Assembly (NCBI GenBank): GCA_963575745.1
Contig: CAUYUJ010016303.1
Location: forward strand, 99,501-163,500
Reading direction: 5' to 3'
Origin: Prorocentrum cordatum
Lineage: Eukaryota; Sar; Dinophyceae; Prorocentrales; Prorocentraceae
DNA length: 64,000 nucleotides
The translations under genes were made by a program, and so were the position numbers. Below the pieces are notes generated by a model. It saw only the letters and a list, made by a program, of their open reading frames with translations. It was not told the origin of the DNA and searched no databases. Below, piece after piece: positions 1 through 11,608 of this stretch (position 1 is the first letter of the stretch; each line of letters opens with the position of its first letter).

Positions 1-547
1 GGTAGTATGAAATGTATGTGTTAGTACTGTGCAACACTATCACCAGTATGGATACCAGTCTTAATGTCACCAGCATTAATATCAGTACTGTTGGCATTAC
101 TATTCGTATAATTGTTAGCACCGTTATTATCATTGGTTACAAGTATGGACCGTCGTAGAATCATTATCATGATCCTCCTCCTCCTCCCCCTACTCCTCCT
201 TCTCGTCATTATGAATCCTCGCTTCCTCCCCACCTCTGGCTGAGCTCCTATGCTCCACGACAAGACCGAGTTGAACCACACCTACGACCAAGAGGTGGCC
301 AACTGACAACTTCGAGCGGGTAGGAATGAGATCCTGAGAAAGGCAAGTGTCCAGACTTCAGCCTCGAGCTCGAGATGATTGGTAAGGCTTACGATGGATC
401 CGTGAGGTTCCGATAGCAGCGAACGAACGTTTCAGGATAAACAAAACGGGCACCTACACCCCAAAAGCAAATTCTCCCAACCTTCCACCCAATAGAACGC
501 CCTCCCTACTCCTGCCCCATCCTCTTCCCTCGTCTTCCTCAACCTTT
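1..547. other. No gene recognised
   Basis: This stretch has a more balanced base composition than most of the window and contains only a short CTC run near 174-205. I see no conserved coding frame and no recognisable RNA gene or repeat boundary before 548. Confidence 0.4.
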
Positions 548-830
548 GACAATTACTCAATATGAATACTACTCTCCCTCTTCCCCTGATGACGGTTTGA
601 AAGTGCTCGACCCCCCCCCCCGCGTACTTTTTTTTGATTTCCCCGGAGTTGGGTTTTCGCCCGCATTTTTTTCAAAATGCTGCTTTCGCTGAGGCGCTGG
701 CCTCATTTTCGGGCCCCGCTCGTTCCGAATCGTGCTCCCGCTGCAGCGCTGGCCTCATTTCCGTGCTTCCGCTCGTTCCGAATCGTGCTCCCGCTGCAAC
801 GCTAGCCTCATTTCCCGTGCCATGCCACGG
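548..830 (+). repeat. Dispersed repeat R545, copy 1
   Basis: This copy matches the reverse complement of 48425-48895 along most of its length. Both share a GACAATTACTCAATATGAATA-type end, then CTCTCCCTCTTCCCCTGATG, a CGCGTACTTTTTT block, and a TTCAAAATGCTG...GAGGCGC block. Within this copy a ~65-bp module carrying CGTTCCGAATCGTGCTCCCGCTGC is duplicated at about 715-800. It is non-coding as far as I can see. Confidence 0.7.
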
Positions 831-973
831 CATGCAATGCAATGCCAGGTTGATGCTACGCTTTGCGGTGCTCTTCTACGCCATGCCATGCCGTGCTCTA
901 CAATGCATCGCGTACCCTTTCGGGATCATTGCCCTGCTCGACACCCGACTGTGCTAGTAGAGAGGGGACCTAC

Positions 974-1048
974 GCCATGGTAAGGGATGGGAGGGAGGGG
1001 TAGGATGTCAAATATGACGCGAGCGCACCTAGCTTGTCCTCCTCCCCC
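974..1048 (+). repeat. Short dispersed repeat, copy 1
   Basis: About 70 bp (CGCCATGGTAAGGGATGGGA start, CACCTAGCTTGTCC end) is repeated with roughly 95% identity in inverted orientation at 43690-43760. In both places the same side abuts a CTC/GAG triplet tract. Over the second copy lies the 5' flank of LINE B. Confidence 0.75.
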
Positions 1049-1054
1049 TCCCCC

Positions 1055-1206
1055 TCATCCCCTCTCCTCCTCCTCTTGACCCTCCGTCCCCCTCCGTCCT
1101 CCGCCTCCTCTTGACCCTCGTCTTTTGGCCCTCGTCCTCGAGGCACCCCCTCCTCTTCCTCTTCCTCCTCCTCCTCCTCCTCCTCGTCCTCCTCCTCGTC
1201 CCCGTC

Positions 1207-1272
<66 letters not shown>

Positions 1273-1335
1273 CTCCTCCTCCTCCTCTTCTCCTCCTCTC
1301 CCCCCTCTCATCTCCTCCTCTCTCCACCTCCCCCT
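1055..1335. repeat. CTC/GTCCTC microsatellite
   Basis: Polypyrimidine on the plus strand. The core at about 1200-1272 is a hexamer series of GTCCTC, which gives long Leu/Val, Pro/Arg or Glu/Asp frames by triplet periodicity alone. Confidence 0.9.
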
Positions 1336-1601
1336 TCCCGACACGCTCGCCGCGGCGGGCGGGGAGGGTGGCGGGGGCGGGCGGCGCGGCGGGCCCGCGC
1401 GCGGTCTTCGCGTGCGAGGCCGCGACTATCTGCTGGCCAAGGCCTCGGGGGCGGAGGCCAGAGGTCGTCTGTGGCTCCGGAGAGGAGGCCCAGAGGGCTT
1501 CTCGGAGGGCGCGCCCGCCGTCGGGGCAGCAATCGGTGACGCTGTCGGTGAAGCTGTCGGTGCCGCTGTCGGTGCTGTGGGTGCACTTGTTGGCGCCGCT
1601 G
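1336..1601. other. G+C-rich spacer with 12-bp repeat
   Basis: A very G+C-rich spacer. At about 1525-1600 a 12-bp motif resembling GCTGTCGGTGCC repeats about five times. No gene is recognised. Confidence 0.45.
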
Positions 1602-2235
1602 TCGTTCGCAGCCCCACAGGGAGCTCCACCGAAGGCCCCAGTGGCATGGCTCGCATGATGCCCCCCCTCCACTTTGGCACACCCTTCACGCGCTTCGTGG
1701 CCCCATAGAGGACCCCACCGAAGGCCCCAGTGGCATGGTTCGCATGCCGCCCCCCTCCACCTTGGCACTCACCTCACACGCTTCGTGGCCCCATAGGGAG
1801 CTCCACCGAAGGCCTCAGGGGCATGGTCCGCATGCCGCCCCCCCTCCACTTGGCACACCCTCAGACGTGCCGTGGCCGCACGGGGAGCTCCACCGAGGGG
1901 CCCAGACATGCCGCCCCCCCCTCCACTTTGGCACACCACTCGCATGCTTCGTGGCCTCGCAGGGAGCTCCACCGAACGCCCCAGCGGCATGGTTCGCCTG
2001 CCGCCCCCCTCCACTGTGGCACAGCCTGCATGCGCTTCGTAGCCCCGTAGGCCATAGGGAATTCCACCGAAGGCCCCAGCGGTAGCGCCCGCATGGTGGG
2101 CCCGCCCAATTTTGGCGCACCCTTCGCGCGCTTCGTGCCCAGAGGGAGCTCCACGGAAAACAATTCTCACAACGGCGGCATTCACAACTGCATATGATTC
2201 GGTCCTTCGCCAAGAGAATTGTTCTGTGGATGTGG
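1602..2235 (+). repeat. 87-bp minisatellite array (plus orientation) with conserved flank
   Basis: Seven units, 79-96 bp each, are recognised by GGGAGCTCCACCGAAGGCCC followed by a G+C-rich stretch and CACTTTGGCACACCC. The array continues into a flank (about 2150-2235: ATTCACAACTGCATATGATT...) that is also present, diverged, next to the related inverted array at 49440-50360. The whole unit therefore moved or was duplicated as array plus flank. Confidence 0.8.
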
Positions 2236-3300
2236 TCAAGCGTCGTGGCTGGAGGCTAAGCACGCTTCCGTGCAGCATGGTTCCATGTTTGTGTACTTGT
2301 GAATTGTGCAAGTCTTCCTTCGAAAATAAGGGAATGCCGGCCTCAAAGGCATGACATGTTAAACATAATTCAAGTCTACCAGGGCGCGAACCGCGGGATG
2401 AAAACACCCAGCTGTCTCAACTAAGGTCAACGAGCTGTCCACAATCGGAACAGACGACATATTGCAAGCACAATGCAGCACATCTGCTGAACATGGCCAA
2501 CCATGTCTCTAGTCCTGGTGCCACCGCGCACCGCGAAGCACAGCGCGAAGCACAGCGCGAAGCACACGCGAAAAATTCCAACCCGAATAATGGGAACTTC
2601 TCGGCCACATGTAGTAATGACCCTGCATAGAGGGACTCACGAGGACCCTGTGGTGGATCGGGTGATGCACTCGTTGAGCAATACAATAACGTGGTGAGGT
2701 TGAAGATGCGATGGCACATCCCTTGGTAGGCTATCCCGCGGCTGGCCCAGTGGGGGAGAACCCAAGTCCCGGAACTCGATCGACCCAGGGGGCAGGTGAG
2801 GGGGGGGGGGGGGGGGGCAAAAGGCGCTCTGGAATTCTGGTGTCCCTGGCTTTGAAATCAACCACTGGGACATATGATAAACCTCTCGGCTTGAAACATT
2901 CCACCTGTTAAAATGTGTTGAACCTCCCATGTGGGCTCTGATGATTCGTGCCTGTTCCCAAGCTCGTCTCGACAAGGGCGAGTCGTTCCACGGAGTCGCG
3001 AACGGAGTGTGGGCTCGTAATCGGGAGTGGCAGCAATCACAGAAAGCAGACCTAAAAATAACACAAGTAGAGCAATATGGGAGCCGACATCACGAGAGTG
3101 GCCAGCTCCGATACAAAGTCAAAAACAACATGGCATGGTAACGTCAATTGTACATCGCAGGCGATATCGCGTGATGGCATTGAGGCTCGGCGTGTAGGCA
3201 TTAGGGCGCCTAAGGCTCGGCATCGGCGTGTTGGGTGTGCACACCTTGAACTAATGGCAGTAGAGGAGCGCGCTCGATGTCCCCCGGACGACTCCCTGTA
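2236..3300. other. No gene recognised
   Basis: No conserved frame. It holds a short 12-13 bp series (AGCGCGAAGCAC, about 2527-2570) and a poly-G run near 2798-2818. Confidence 0.4.
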
Positions 3301-3610
3301 AACTCAAAGACGGCCTCAGAGGCCTTCAAGAGAGCCCCAAGACGGCCCCGATACGGCCTTAGAGGGCCCCAAGACAGCCCCAAGACGCGTCTGAGAAGGG
3401 GCGATCCGAAAATCTGAGCCTTCCGCCCCAAGAGGCGCCCATGAGGCCCAAGGAGTCCCCTAAGAGGCCCAAAGAGGGCGCCAGAAGTCCCCACGAGGCC
3501 CCAAGAGGCCCTCAAGAGGCCCCAAGAGGCCACAAGACCCGAGACACCCCCCCCAAGAATCCCCCACACTGACTCCAGGAGAGACCCTGGAGAGGCCGAG
3601 ATCATCTGGG
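3300..3610. repeat. Degenerate GGCCCCAAGA repeat array
   Basis: Short degenerate units of the form GAGGCCCCAAGA. This is the reverse complement of the GGGCC-TCTTGG arrays at 12.5-13.1, 13.7-14.25 and 15.5-16.0 kb. Related sequence is also at 5700-5830, 49320-49430 and 59650-59965. Confidence 0.7.
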
Positions 3611-4074
3611 CGCCCCGCTGCAGCCAACGCCCCAGCCGAGCTGAGCCTGGCCGAGCCGAGCCTGGCCGAGCTGAGCTCCTCCCCCTCCCCCTCTCGGGTC
3701 GGGCGAAAGGGGGGGATAGCAAAGGGGGGGGTTGAGAATCAGCTCACGTAGCTGATTTTCCCCCGGCGCCTCCTGGCGCGGGGAGGCGCCCATGTATCGA
3801 GGAATGGGCCCGGCTGCGGGGCCGAAACCAGCTACATGCAGCAGATTTCGTAACCCCCCCTTTCCCAACCCCCCCCTTTCGCCCGACCCGACCCTCCCCC
3901 TCCTCCTCCCCGCCGCGGAAGGCCCCGGACTGCCAGCCGGGCACGCCCTGGCCGGGCCGCGCGCGCCACCCGTCATGGGCCGCTTCCGAGGCCCCGGCTC
4001 CTCAGCAGCGAGGCGGGCACGCTGCCTTTTCGGCTGGGCTGGAGGACCTCGGCGCCACGGCGGCGCGGGGGCGC
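3611..4074. other. No gene recognised (G+C-rich)
   Basis: Contains a short GAGCCTGGCC repeat near 3640-3680 and C-rich runs. No coding or RNA feature is recognised. Confidence 0.35.
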
Positions 4075-4465
4075 GGAGGCGGGGGGGGGAGGCCGAGCAG
4101 AGGGAGGGGGCGGGCGAGGGAGGGGGCAGGGCGGGGGGGCAGGGGGTAGGGGACAGGGCGGGAGAGGGACAGGGAGGGACAGGGAGGGATGCGGAGGGAT
4201 ATGGGGACAGGGCGGGAGAGCACGGAGAGGGCGGGAGAGGGAAGGGCAGGGGGGGAGCGGCGGCGGGCTCGGCAGCAGAACAGATCGTCGCGCCGTCGGG
4301 AACACTGGTCGTCACGCTGTTGAAAACTGGGGAGGGGCAGCGAGGGGAGAGAGGGGAAGGATGTGGGAGGGCAGGGAGGGGAGGGCGGGGGAAAGGAAGG
4401 GTGAGGAGTGGAAGAGAGGAAGGCGGGGAGAAAGGATGGAAGGCCAGGGTAAAGGACGGAGGGTT
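4075..4465 (+). repeat. G-rich minisatellite (GGGACAGGGAGGG type)
   Basis: A long run of G3 tracts on the plus strand separated by 1-7 bases, built from GGGACAGGGAGGGA and GGGCGGGAGAGG units. Such spacing allows G-quadruplex formation. No gene is seen. Confidence 0.7.
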
Positions 4466-4639
4466 CCTGCACACGGGAGGGACGGGGACGGGGACATCAT
4501 GAGCACTCCCCTACAATTATGTCGCCTACCCCAGCGACCCAGCCGCCTTTCCCCCCCGCTCCCTCCCCTCCAACTCCTGTGCTTCTGTCCTTGCCTCGTC
4601 GCGTCTGCGGCTGATCCCCTCTGGAACGCTGGTTGCCAG

Positions 4640-4830
4640 CCGGCCAGTCCTGGAGCCGTGCACGCGCGCATCTGCGCGCGCACGACCATGTTCTCGTGCA
4701 GCGCGCGCGTCTGTGCGCGCGTGGGTACATGGGCATGCAGGCAAGCGTGCACGCACACATGGACGGCGCGCGTGGGTGCATGGGCGCGCAGGCATGAGTG
4801 GACGCACACATTGACGAAGGCACGCACGCT
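4640..4830. repeat. GTGCGCGC-rich ~54-bp tandem duplication
   Basis: Two diverged copies of a ~54-bp unit carrying GCGCGTGGGT.CATGGGC and GTG.ACGCACACATGGAC. The sequence is rich in alternating purine-pyrimidine. Confidence 0.55.
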
Positions 4831-5134
4831 TGTTCCTCATCCAGCGGTGTACGCCACGACCGCGCAGCGTGCTGACGGGAGGGGTCACCCTGAGGTGCAA
4901 AAGAAATTGTGTCGGATGCGCTCAAATCGAAGCCGTGAAATTCTGGGTGAGGGGCAGGCAACGACGGGCGAGACAAAGGCACTGCAGCGGCCAAGCAGGC
5001 GCGAAGGCACGCCAAATGAGGGCAGCGCATGTGCGGCGACAAGCGCTGCACCACCAGGAGCGAGCAACGTGGAGCGGGGCGGACAAGCAGGGAGCCCCCC
5101 AGGCCCCGACATCTCGCAGCTGCGTCTCGCCAAG

Positions 5135-5215
5135 GAGGATGAGGAGGAGGAGGAGGAGGAGGAGGAGGAGGAGGAGGAGAAGGAGGAGGAGGAGGACGAC
5201 GACGAGGAGTAGGAG
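5135..5215. repeat. GAG/GAC microsatellite
   Basis: An almost pure GGA triplet tract ending in GACGACGAGGAG. Confidence 0.9.
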
Positions 5216-5334
5216 GTGGAGGACGAGGTGTTCAGGTGTCAAGCGAATAGCGAGGGAGAGCGGCCCGAACTGTGGCCTCCCGCCCAGGGGAGGTGCCGGT
5301 GCAGGAGGAGGCACGACCGGGCCAGAGCGCGCCC

Positions 5335-5565
5335 CTCCTCCTCGTCCTTGTCCTCGTCGTCGTCGTCCTCCTCCTCCTCCTCCTCCTCTCCTCCTCCCTC
5401 CCCCCTCCCCCTCCTCCTCCTCCGCCGGTCACCTCCTCCTCCTCTCCCTCCTCCTCCTCCCTCCTCTCCTTCTTCCTCCCCCTCTCCTCCTCTCCTCCTC
5501 CTCCTCCTCCTCCTCCTCCTCCTCCTCCTCCTCCTCCTCCTCCTCCGGGAGGGGGAGGGAGGGTT
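5335..5565. repeat. CTC microsatellite
   Basis: A long CTC/TCC triplet tract on the plus strand, ending in GGGAGGGGGAGGGAGG. Confidence 0.9.
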
Positions 5566-5882
5566 CGAACCCCCCCCCCCTGGCGCCGGCACCTGCGGCG
5601 GCGCTGGCGGCGGACGGCAGCGCCGACGGCGGGGACGCAGCGACGATGACCAGAGAGGGCCCAGAGGCCGCATATGGGAAACACAAATCGCCATATCGAC
5701 TCCTCCCCCCCAAAAGCCGGAAGGCCCTTAAGAAGGTCCAAGAGACGCCCAAGAGGCGCCCAGGAGGCTCTTCACTAATGCTGCGCAGACGCCCCAGGGA
5801 CCCCTCTGACGAGACCCCAGGAGGCATCACTTAGAACTCTGACCCCAAGCCAAGTCACGGTGGCGGGAAGACCTGAAGGCCT
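5566..5882. other. Spacer, partly GGCCCAAGA-type repeat
   Basis: 5570-5695 is unique-looking G+C-rich DNA. 5700-5830 is a short piece of the degenerate CCAAGAGGCGCCC repeat family. No gene. Confidence 0.4.
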
Positions 5883-7403
5883 CCCCACCACCACCAAAGC
5901 ACAACACCACCACCACCACCGCCACCACCACCACCACCACAACATACCACCACCAGAACCACCACCACCATCACAAACCACTACCCCACCACCCTCCACC
6001 ACAACCCTCACCACCACCACAACCACCACAACCCACTACAACCCGCCACAACCACCACCACCACAAACCACCACACCACCACCACCGCCACCACCACCAC
6101 CACAAACCACCACCACCACTAAACGACCACACCACCACCACCACCACAACCACAACCGCCACCACCACCACAACCCGCCACCCACCACCACCACCAGTCT
6201 ACCACCAACACCACCACCAGCACCACCACCAACACGACAGCCCACCACCACCATCACCACAAACCACCACCTCCACCACAACCAGCCACCGCCACCACCA
6301 CTACAACCACCACCACAACCACCGCCACCACCACCAAACCACTAAACAACCACAACCACCACAGCCACCACCACCACCTTCACAACGACCTACCACCACA
6401 GCCACAACAACTCACCACCACTACCACCGCCACCACCACCACTGCAATCCACAACACCACCACCACCACCACCGCCACCACTACCACAACCACTACCACC
6501 ACCACAAGCCACCACCACAACCACAACAAACCACCACACCACTACTGCCACCACCACAAAGCACCACACAACCACAACCGCCACCACCACAAACCTCCAC
6601 ATCACCACCACCACCAGCGCCACAACCACCACCTTCACCACCACAACGACCTACCACCACCACCACCACCACCACCACCACCACCACCACCACCACCACC
6701 GCCACCACCACAAACAACCACACCACAACCACCACCACCACCGCCACCACCACCACCACCACCACCATCTCCACAACTCGCTACCACCACCACCGCCACT
6801 ACCAACACCAAAAATCACCACCACAACCACCAAAAACCACCACACCACCATCGCCACGACCACCACCGACACCACCACAACCCACCACCACCACAACTAC
6901 CACCACCACCACCACTACAAGCCACCACGCCACCTCCACCACCACCACCACCACCGCCACCGCCGCCGCCACTACCACCCCCCCAACTCGCTACCACCAC
7001 CACGACAAACCACCACACCACCATCGCCACCACCACCACCACAAGTCACCACAACCACAAAACCACACAACCACAACCACCACCACCGCAAACCACCACA
7101 CCACCACCCACCACCACCATAACAACAACTCACCACCATTACCACCACCACCACCACCACACCTCCACCACCACAACGACCTACCACCAAAGCATCCGCC
7201 ACCACCACAAACCACCACACCACAACCACCACCACCACCGCCGCCACCACACCACCACAACCACCTCCACAACTCACTACCACCACCACCACCGCCACCG
7301 CCACCAAAAAACACCACCACAACCACCACGACAAACCACCACACCACCATCGCCACCACCACCACCACCACAACCCACCACGACCACCACTACCACACGC
7401 ACC
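5883..7403. repeat. 1.5-kb CCA/CAC microsatellite
   Basis: About 1.5 kb made almost entirely of CCA/CAC triplets with scattered AAC, GCC and CTA variants. The variants preserve a near-total lack of G on the plus strand. The apparent poly-His/Thr/Pro or Val/Trp/Gly frames are products of the triplet. Confidence 0.95.
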
Positions 7404-7910
7404 AAAAAGGAATACGACGGCCCAGGGTGTTTCCAGAACTCCTCGGGTTAGCTCCCTGGAGCCATCGCGCGGAAGACGGCCTCAGTCCGCTCAGAAACGC
7501 GCCAGAGCCGTCCTGGAGCCTATCCCAGACCAGCCTCGACACTGCGCTGGCACAGTGGCGAAACTTGCCGAGGCCAAATGGATGGACAATCGCGCCTCTG
7601 CTCGGCAAGCGCTCAGGGCCGGACGTTGTTGCAGATCTCGATGACCTCCGCAGACGCCGGGATCAGACGGGCGGAGCAAGGGATGAAGGTCGAGCGGGAA
7701 CCTTCCTGGGCCCAGTGGGCATGAGCAAGCTACATGCGCGTTCTGCGGACCTTCCTGGAGTCACTTGTTCTACTCATGCGTCGATGCTGCATCGATCGTC
7801 CGCCGACTTGAACTGAACTTGAGTCGGAATCGGGTCGAACTAGAGGCAAACCTGAGTCGAACAAATCCGTTTAGTGAGCCGCTGGAAGGTCCCCAACACG
7901 GGCATCTAGT
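7404..7910. other. No gene recognised
   Basis: Unique-looking DNA. Open frames here are short and have no recognisable domain. Confidence 0.35.
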
Positions 7911-7949
<39 letters not shown>

Positions 7950-7984
7950 AAAAAAAAAAAGTAGAGAGAGAGAGAGAGAAACAG
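7911..7984. repeat. GA dinucleotide microsatellite
   Basis: A (GA)n run interrupted by an A12 stretch and GTA. Confidence 0.9.
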
Positions 7985-8846
7985 AAAACAAAAAAGCGAC
8001 GGAGAGACTGGAACGAGCGAGCGCGGAGCGAGGGAGGCAGAGAGGCAGCTGGAAGGACATGGCCAGGTCTCGAGCCTGGGATAAGCTGGGAGCAGTCGAT
8101 CCTGCACACGCCTCCACTGACGCTGATCCCCTGACCGAGCTCTCACACAACGGCCGCGGGTGCTCGGGACGGGCTTCCCGCAGACTCTCGGCGAGTCCGC
8201 CCACCATCCCTCTGTCCCCTCCCGCTCTTTCCCCTCCCTTCTCCCGCCTCCCCTCCCTCCCCCCAATACCCCCCCTTCCCCACCATGTCCCATTGCTGGG
8301 GCGGCGGGGGAAACATGGGCGAGACATGGATCATATCAAGACCCATCGCAAGATTACGCCCTCGCCTGGTTCGTTGCCGCAATGATGTTGGATGATGGGA
8401 ACAAACTACTGCCAAACATGTAAAAGTACTCTCGACGGGTTACAACCGTGGCCGACCCCGCTCGCGTGGCCCGTCCATGAAGCTGCGACGTCTGACGAGC
8501 GCCGTTCTGCTGCTCACGCTGATGATGTCGCGCCTGAACTTCGCTTCGAGCAGCGGCGGCCCCTTGCAAGCGCAGCTCCACGACTTCTTGTAGCTGCTTG
8601 TCGCCAACGTCCGTCGGGCGCCGAGCGCTGCGTCCACCGGCTGCTGAACAAGGCAGGCCGACCCGCCGGCCCGCCGCGGCGCGGAGATCACGACGGGAGC
8701 CTGACGTCCAGTGCTGCTGCTGCTCAGCGTGCTCGAGCTGCCCACGGCAACGAACAGCACCGACGGGCGCTGTGGAAAAGTGTAGCTTGATCATGTTGGA
8801 ACGTCTGCTATGACAGGATCGTGTTTCTTTCTTGCTTGGGGCATAG
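7985..8846. other. No gene recognised
   Basis: No conserved frame, RNA gene or repeat boundary is recognised. C-rich near 8200-8290. Confidence 0.35.
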
Positions 8847-8997
8847 TGGGCATTATAGCCCCCGCCCCCTCCCCCGTTTGACGTGACGCCCCCCTCCCCC
8901 CCAGTGCGCTCCGGGCACTGCCGCCGTGCGCACGGCGGGAGGCGTTACATTATACCCCCCCCCATAGCCCCCTCCCCCCACCCCCCTATAATGCCCA
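8847..8997 (+). mobile_element. Inverted-repeat (foldback) element, GGGCATTATAG ends
   Basis: A perfect 12-bp inverted repeat TGGGCATTATAG / CTATAATGCCCA bounds a C-rich 151-bp interior. Related sequence occurs inverted at 30637-30830 and about 32283-32375. The similarity at 30.6 kb extends past the right inverted repeat (CGAAAATGAAGAAACGCGCTC), so the true element may be longer. No target duplication was seen. Confidence 0.5.
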
Positions 8998-9153
8998 TTA
9001 TCGCCGAAAATGAAGAAACGCGCTCCAAACTCAACTCGGAATATGAAGGACGCTACAAAGTTGCACTGGATCGCACGGCCGTTCTGAACATCGCTCGGGC
9101 ATTGTCGCGCGGTTGCCGTTCGTATTGCCAATTGTCCCCTTTGCAAGCAACTG

Positions 9154-9284
9154 CTCGCCATCGTTCGGACGTCCATTCCCTGTGTTTGTTTCGGTTTCGT
9201 GCGTGGTTTGTTCGCCAAATGATCAAGGATGCTCCTCGATGGTCCTCGCCGAAGGAAAAATGCACACGTCCGAGCGATGCCGAG
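9154..9284 (+). mobile_element. MITE family CTCGGCATCGCTCGGACGT, copy 1
   Basis: The left end CTCGCCATCGTTCGGACGT mirrors the right end (reverse complement CTCGGCATCGCTCGGACGT) with two mismatches in 19 bp. The interior GATCAAGGATGCTCCTCGAT is shared with copies at 34148-34279 and 52554-52688. It is too short to code. No clear target duplication. Confidence 0.7.
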
Positions 9285-9434
9285 ACGGATGAACTTGAAA
9301 ACTGGCCCTGACCATTTCCGCGGATTGACTGGGGAGCATGCGGGGTCGGCAACGACCTGCCATGCAGCTCCAAGCTCTGTCGTCAAGCTCGTGGTTCGGC
9401 GGTCGGTGGCGGGCCCAACAGTGCCCGAGGAGTA

Positions 9435-9700
9435 GAGGGGGAGGAGGAGGAGGAGAGGGAGAAGAGGAGGAGGAGGAGGAGGAGAAGAGGAGGAGGAGGA
9501 GGAGGAGGAGGAGGAGAGAGGAGGAGGAGAGGAGGAGAGAGAGAAAAGGAGGAGGAGGAGGGGGGGGGGGAGGGGGAGGAGGGAGGAGGAGGAGGAGGAG
9601 GAGGAGTAAGGAGGAGGAGGAGAGGAGGGAGGAGGAAGGAGGAGGAGGAGGAGGAGGAGGAGGAGCGGAGGGCGGCAGGGGGAGGGGCGAGGACGACGAC
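9435..9700. repeat. GGA microsatellite
   Basis: Purine-rich plus strand of GGA triplets with GAGAGAGAAAAGG and poly-G interruptions. It is a potential H-DNA-forming mirror tract. Confidence 0.9.
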
Positions 9701-10117
9701 GACGTGGGGCGGGAGCAGGAGCAGGCGCCTCAGGAGGCCACGCCCGCCGCTGGTGCTGCCGTTGCTGCGGCTACCGCTCGAGCCCTGCGCTGCCCCTCGC
9801 CCCTTGGAGCTGCTCGTCCCTGGTTCGGGGGGTCGAGGTTGTGGGTGGGTGGACAACTCGTCTCGAGCTCGCGGCTGAGAGACCAAAATAGAGCGCCCTT
9901 TCCCCCCACTCAACCTACAGTCTTCACTAGGCCAGACTAGTAAGTTAAGTGCGTGCCTGCGTGCGCAAAGCGAGAGGAGGGAGAGGAAAGGGAGGGAGGA
10001 CGAGGCGGGGCAGACGTGGCCCCTGCCCCTAGCCGTTTTATTTCTCCCCATCCTGCTGTAACCATTCCTCCTTCTCTCGGGGATGGACAGGAACCCCTTT
10101 AGCAAGACGTGGTTTGG
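9701..10117. other. No gene recognised
   Basis: G+C-rich at first, then unique-looking. No domain-bearing frame. Confidence 0.35.
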
Positions 10118-10231
10118 TGAAAACGACCTCGGGCCCAAACCTGGCGGGCGCAAACCTGGAAAATGACGGCCGCGGCACCCTCTCGAGAACCGAACACGGA
10201 CAGTTCGCTAATCGACGTGTCAGGGATGGGG
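10118..10231 (+). repeat. Dispersed repeat, TTCGCTAATCGACGTGTCAG, copy 1
   Basis: About 110 bp ending in TTCGCTAATCGACGTGTCAG is shared with 58187-58293 (same strand). Shared blocks include ACGGCCGCG and CCCTCTCG. No inverted ends are clear. Confidence 0.65.
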
Positions 10232-11240
10232 TTATGTCCACCCCCGATTCGCCTCCTCAACCTCGGAAGCGCTGCCTTGCGGCTGTCGCCCATAGCACTC
10301 TCCAGACGTGACTGCGCCAATGCCACCTCCAAGGGCGCAGCGCAAACATTGCCTTACACCGTCGGCGCGCGACGTGGGGGGATGAACGCCTCGTGGCAGA
10401 ACAAGTTGTCGAACACCCCGTCGGTACCTTGCCCGGGAGCCGCCAAGGCATGGGCAGGAGAAAGATGAGAAGGAGAGGGGAGAGCGAGGGAGGTGGACGA
10501 GGGGCGAGGGGGAGAAGAAACAAAATACAACACTACATCGGCACATCAATTCGGCAACGCTTGGTACGGAGATTCGGGCGACTGGCTCCAAACTCACACT
10601 AACGGGTACATCGCATTGCAGTGGTGCCCTGAAGCCCTTCCTGGCATGACCAGGAAGCGCGTGGATCTGACTACCTATACGAATATGGGTCACTTCACGA
10701 CGCGGCCAGCTAGACTGAAGCGTGTTGTTGTTCCTCGTTGTGAAAAAGAGAACGCTAGACTTACAACGTGATTTATCGACGCCTGGAGCGTATGTAAAGA
10801 AGGACGAGGATCGGGAGAGGAAGCGATGCAAGGCGAGGCACCGACGTACATCCACGCGGACGACCCTTTGACGAGAACGGTGCGTGCGCTGGAGCCTGGG
10901 ATATAGCTTGGTCCCGTGCGAGACGCGTAAACAACAGGTTCATGAGGTGGACGACGGCGACGGCGGAGAACAACGGAGGCTAGGTAAACACAAGTCGGCG
11001 TCTAACTACACTCTTGAAGCGGCAGACAAAATTCCAACGCTTTCGTTTCCGCAGGCAGATGCAGAAGGGAAGAGGGAAATGACGAGGAAGACAACGATGA
11101 TGAACACTAAAAATGAGAAAAGGAGGCACGCCGAACACTGCAGTCTGTAACATGTACTCTCTCAACGGCGAGTTTGAATAATGCCCGCGCACACGTTCGC
11201 GAAAGTAACAGAAACAGGGAAACACTATATTCGAGCGCCT
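10232..11240. other. No gene recognised
   Basis: Relatively low repeat content. Short frames only (up to ~100 codons) with no recognisable domain; none is supported as a gene. Confidence 0.35.
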
Positions 11241-11608
11241 GTCATACCTGGGCCAGCACGGGAACGCAAAGAGCGCTGCAGCAACCTTCCCGAGAGGGCT
11301 CATGGCACCCTTCGCTCTTGGGAGCCTTGGTGGTAAGAGTTTGTGACGTTATTGCTCGCTCTGGGGAACCTGGTTGGTCCGAGACTTGTACGTTGACGCT
11401 CGCTCTTGGGAACCTTGGTGTTAAGAGTTGTGTACGTCACCGTCCGCTCTTGGGAGCCTTGGTGGGAAGAGCTAGGTACGTCACCACTCTCTGCTGGGAG
11501 CCCTGGTGTTCAATGATATGTACGTTGCCGCTCGCTCTTGGGAGCCTTGGTGTGACGAGCTGTTTGCGTCACCTTCGCGCTTGGGAGCCTGGGTGTAAAG
11601 AGCTTCTT
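11241..11608 (+). repeat. 44-bp minisatellite array 1
   Basis: Preceded by the leader ACCTGGGCC-GCACGGGAAC...AAAGAGCGCT. About seven units of ~44 bp follow, of the form GCTCTTGGGAGCCTTGGTGG + TAAGAGCTTGTTGCGTCACC. It runs straight into a CTC tract. Arrays of the same unit are at 13495-13735 and 14455-14748. Confidence 0.85.

Noticed and set aside
5560-5585. GGGTTCGAACCC as a tRNA T-arm
   Set aside because: No acceptor, D or anticodon arm can be built around it; it lies at the edge of a CTC tract.
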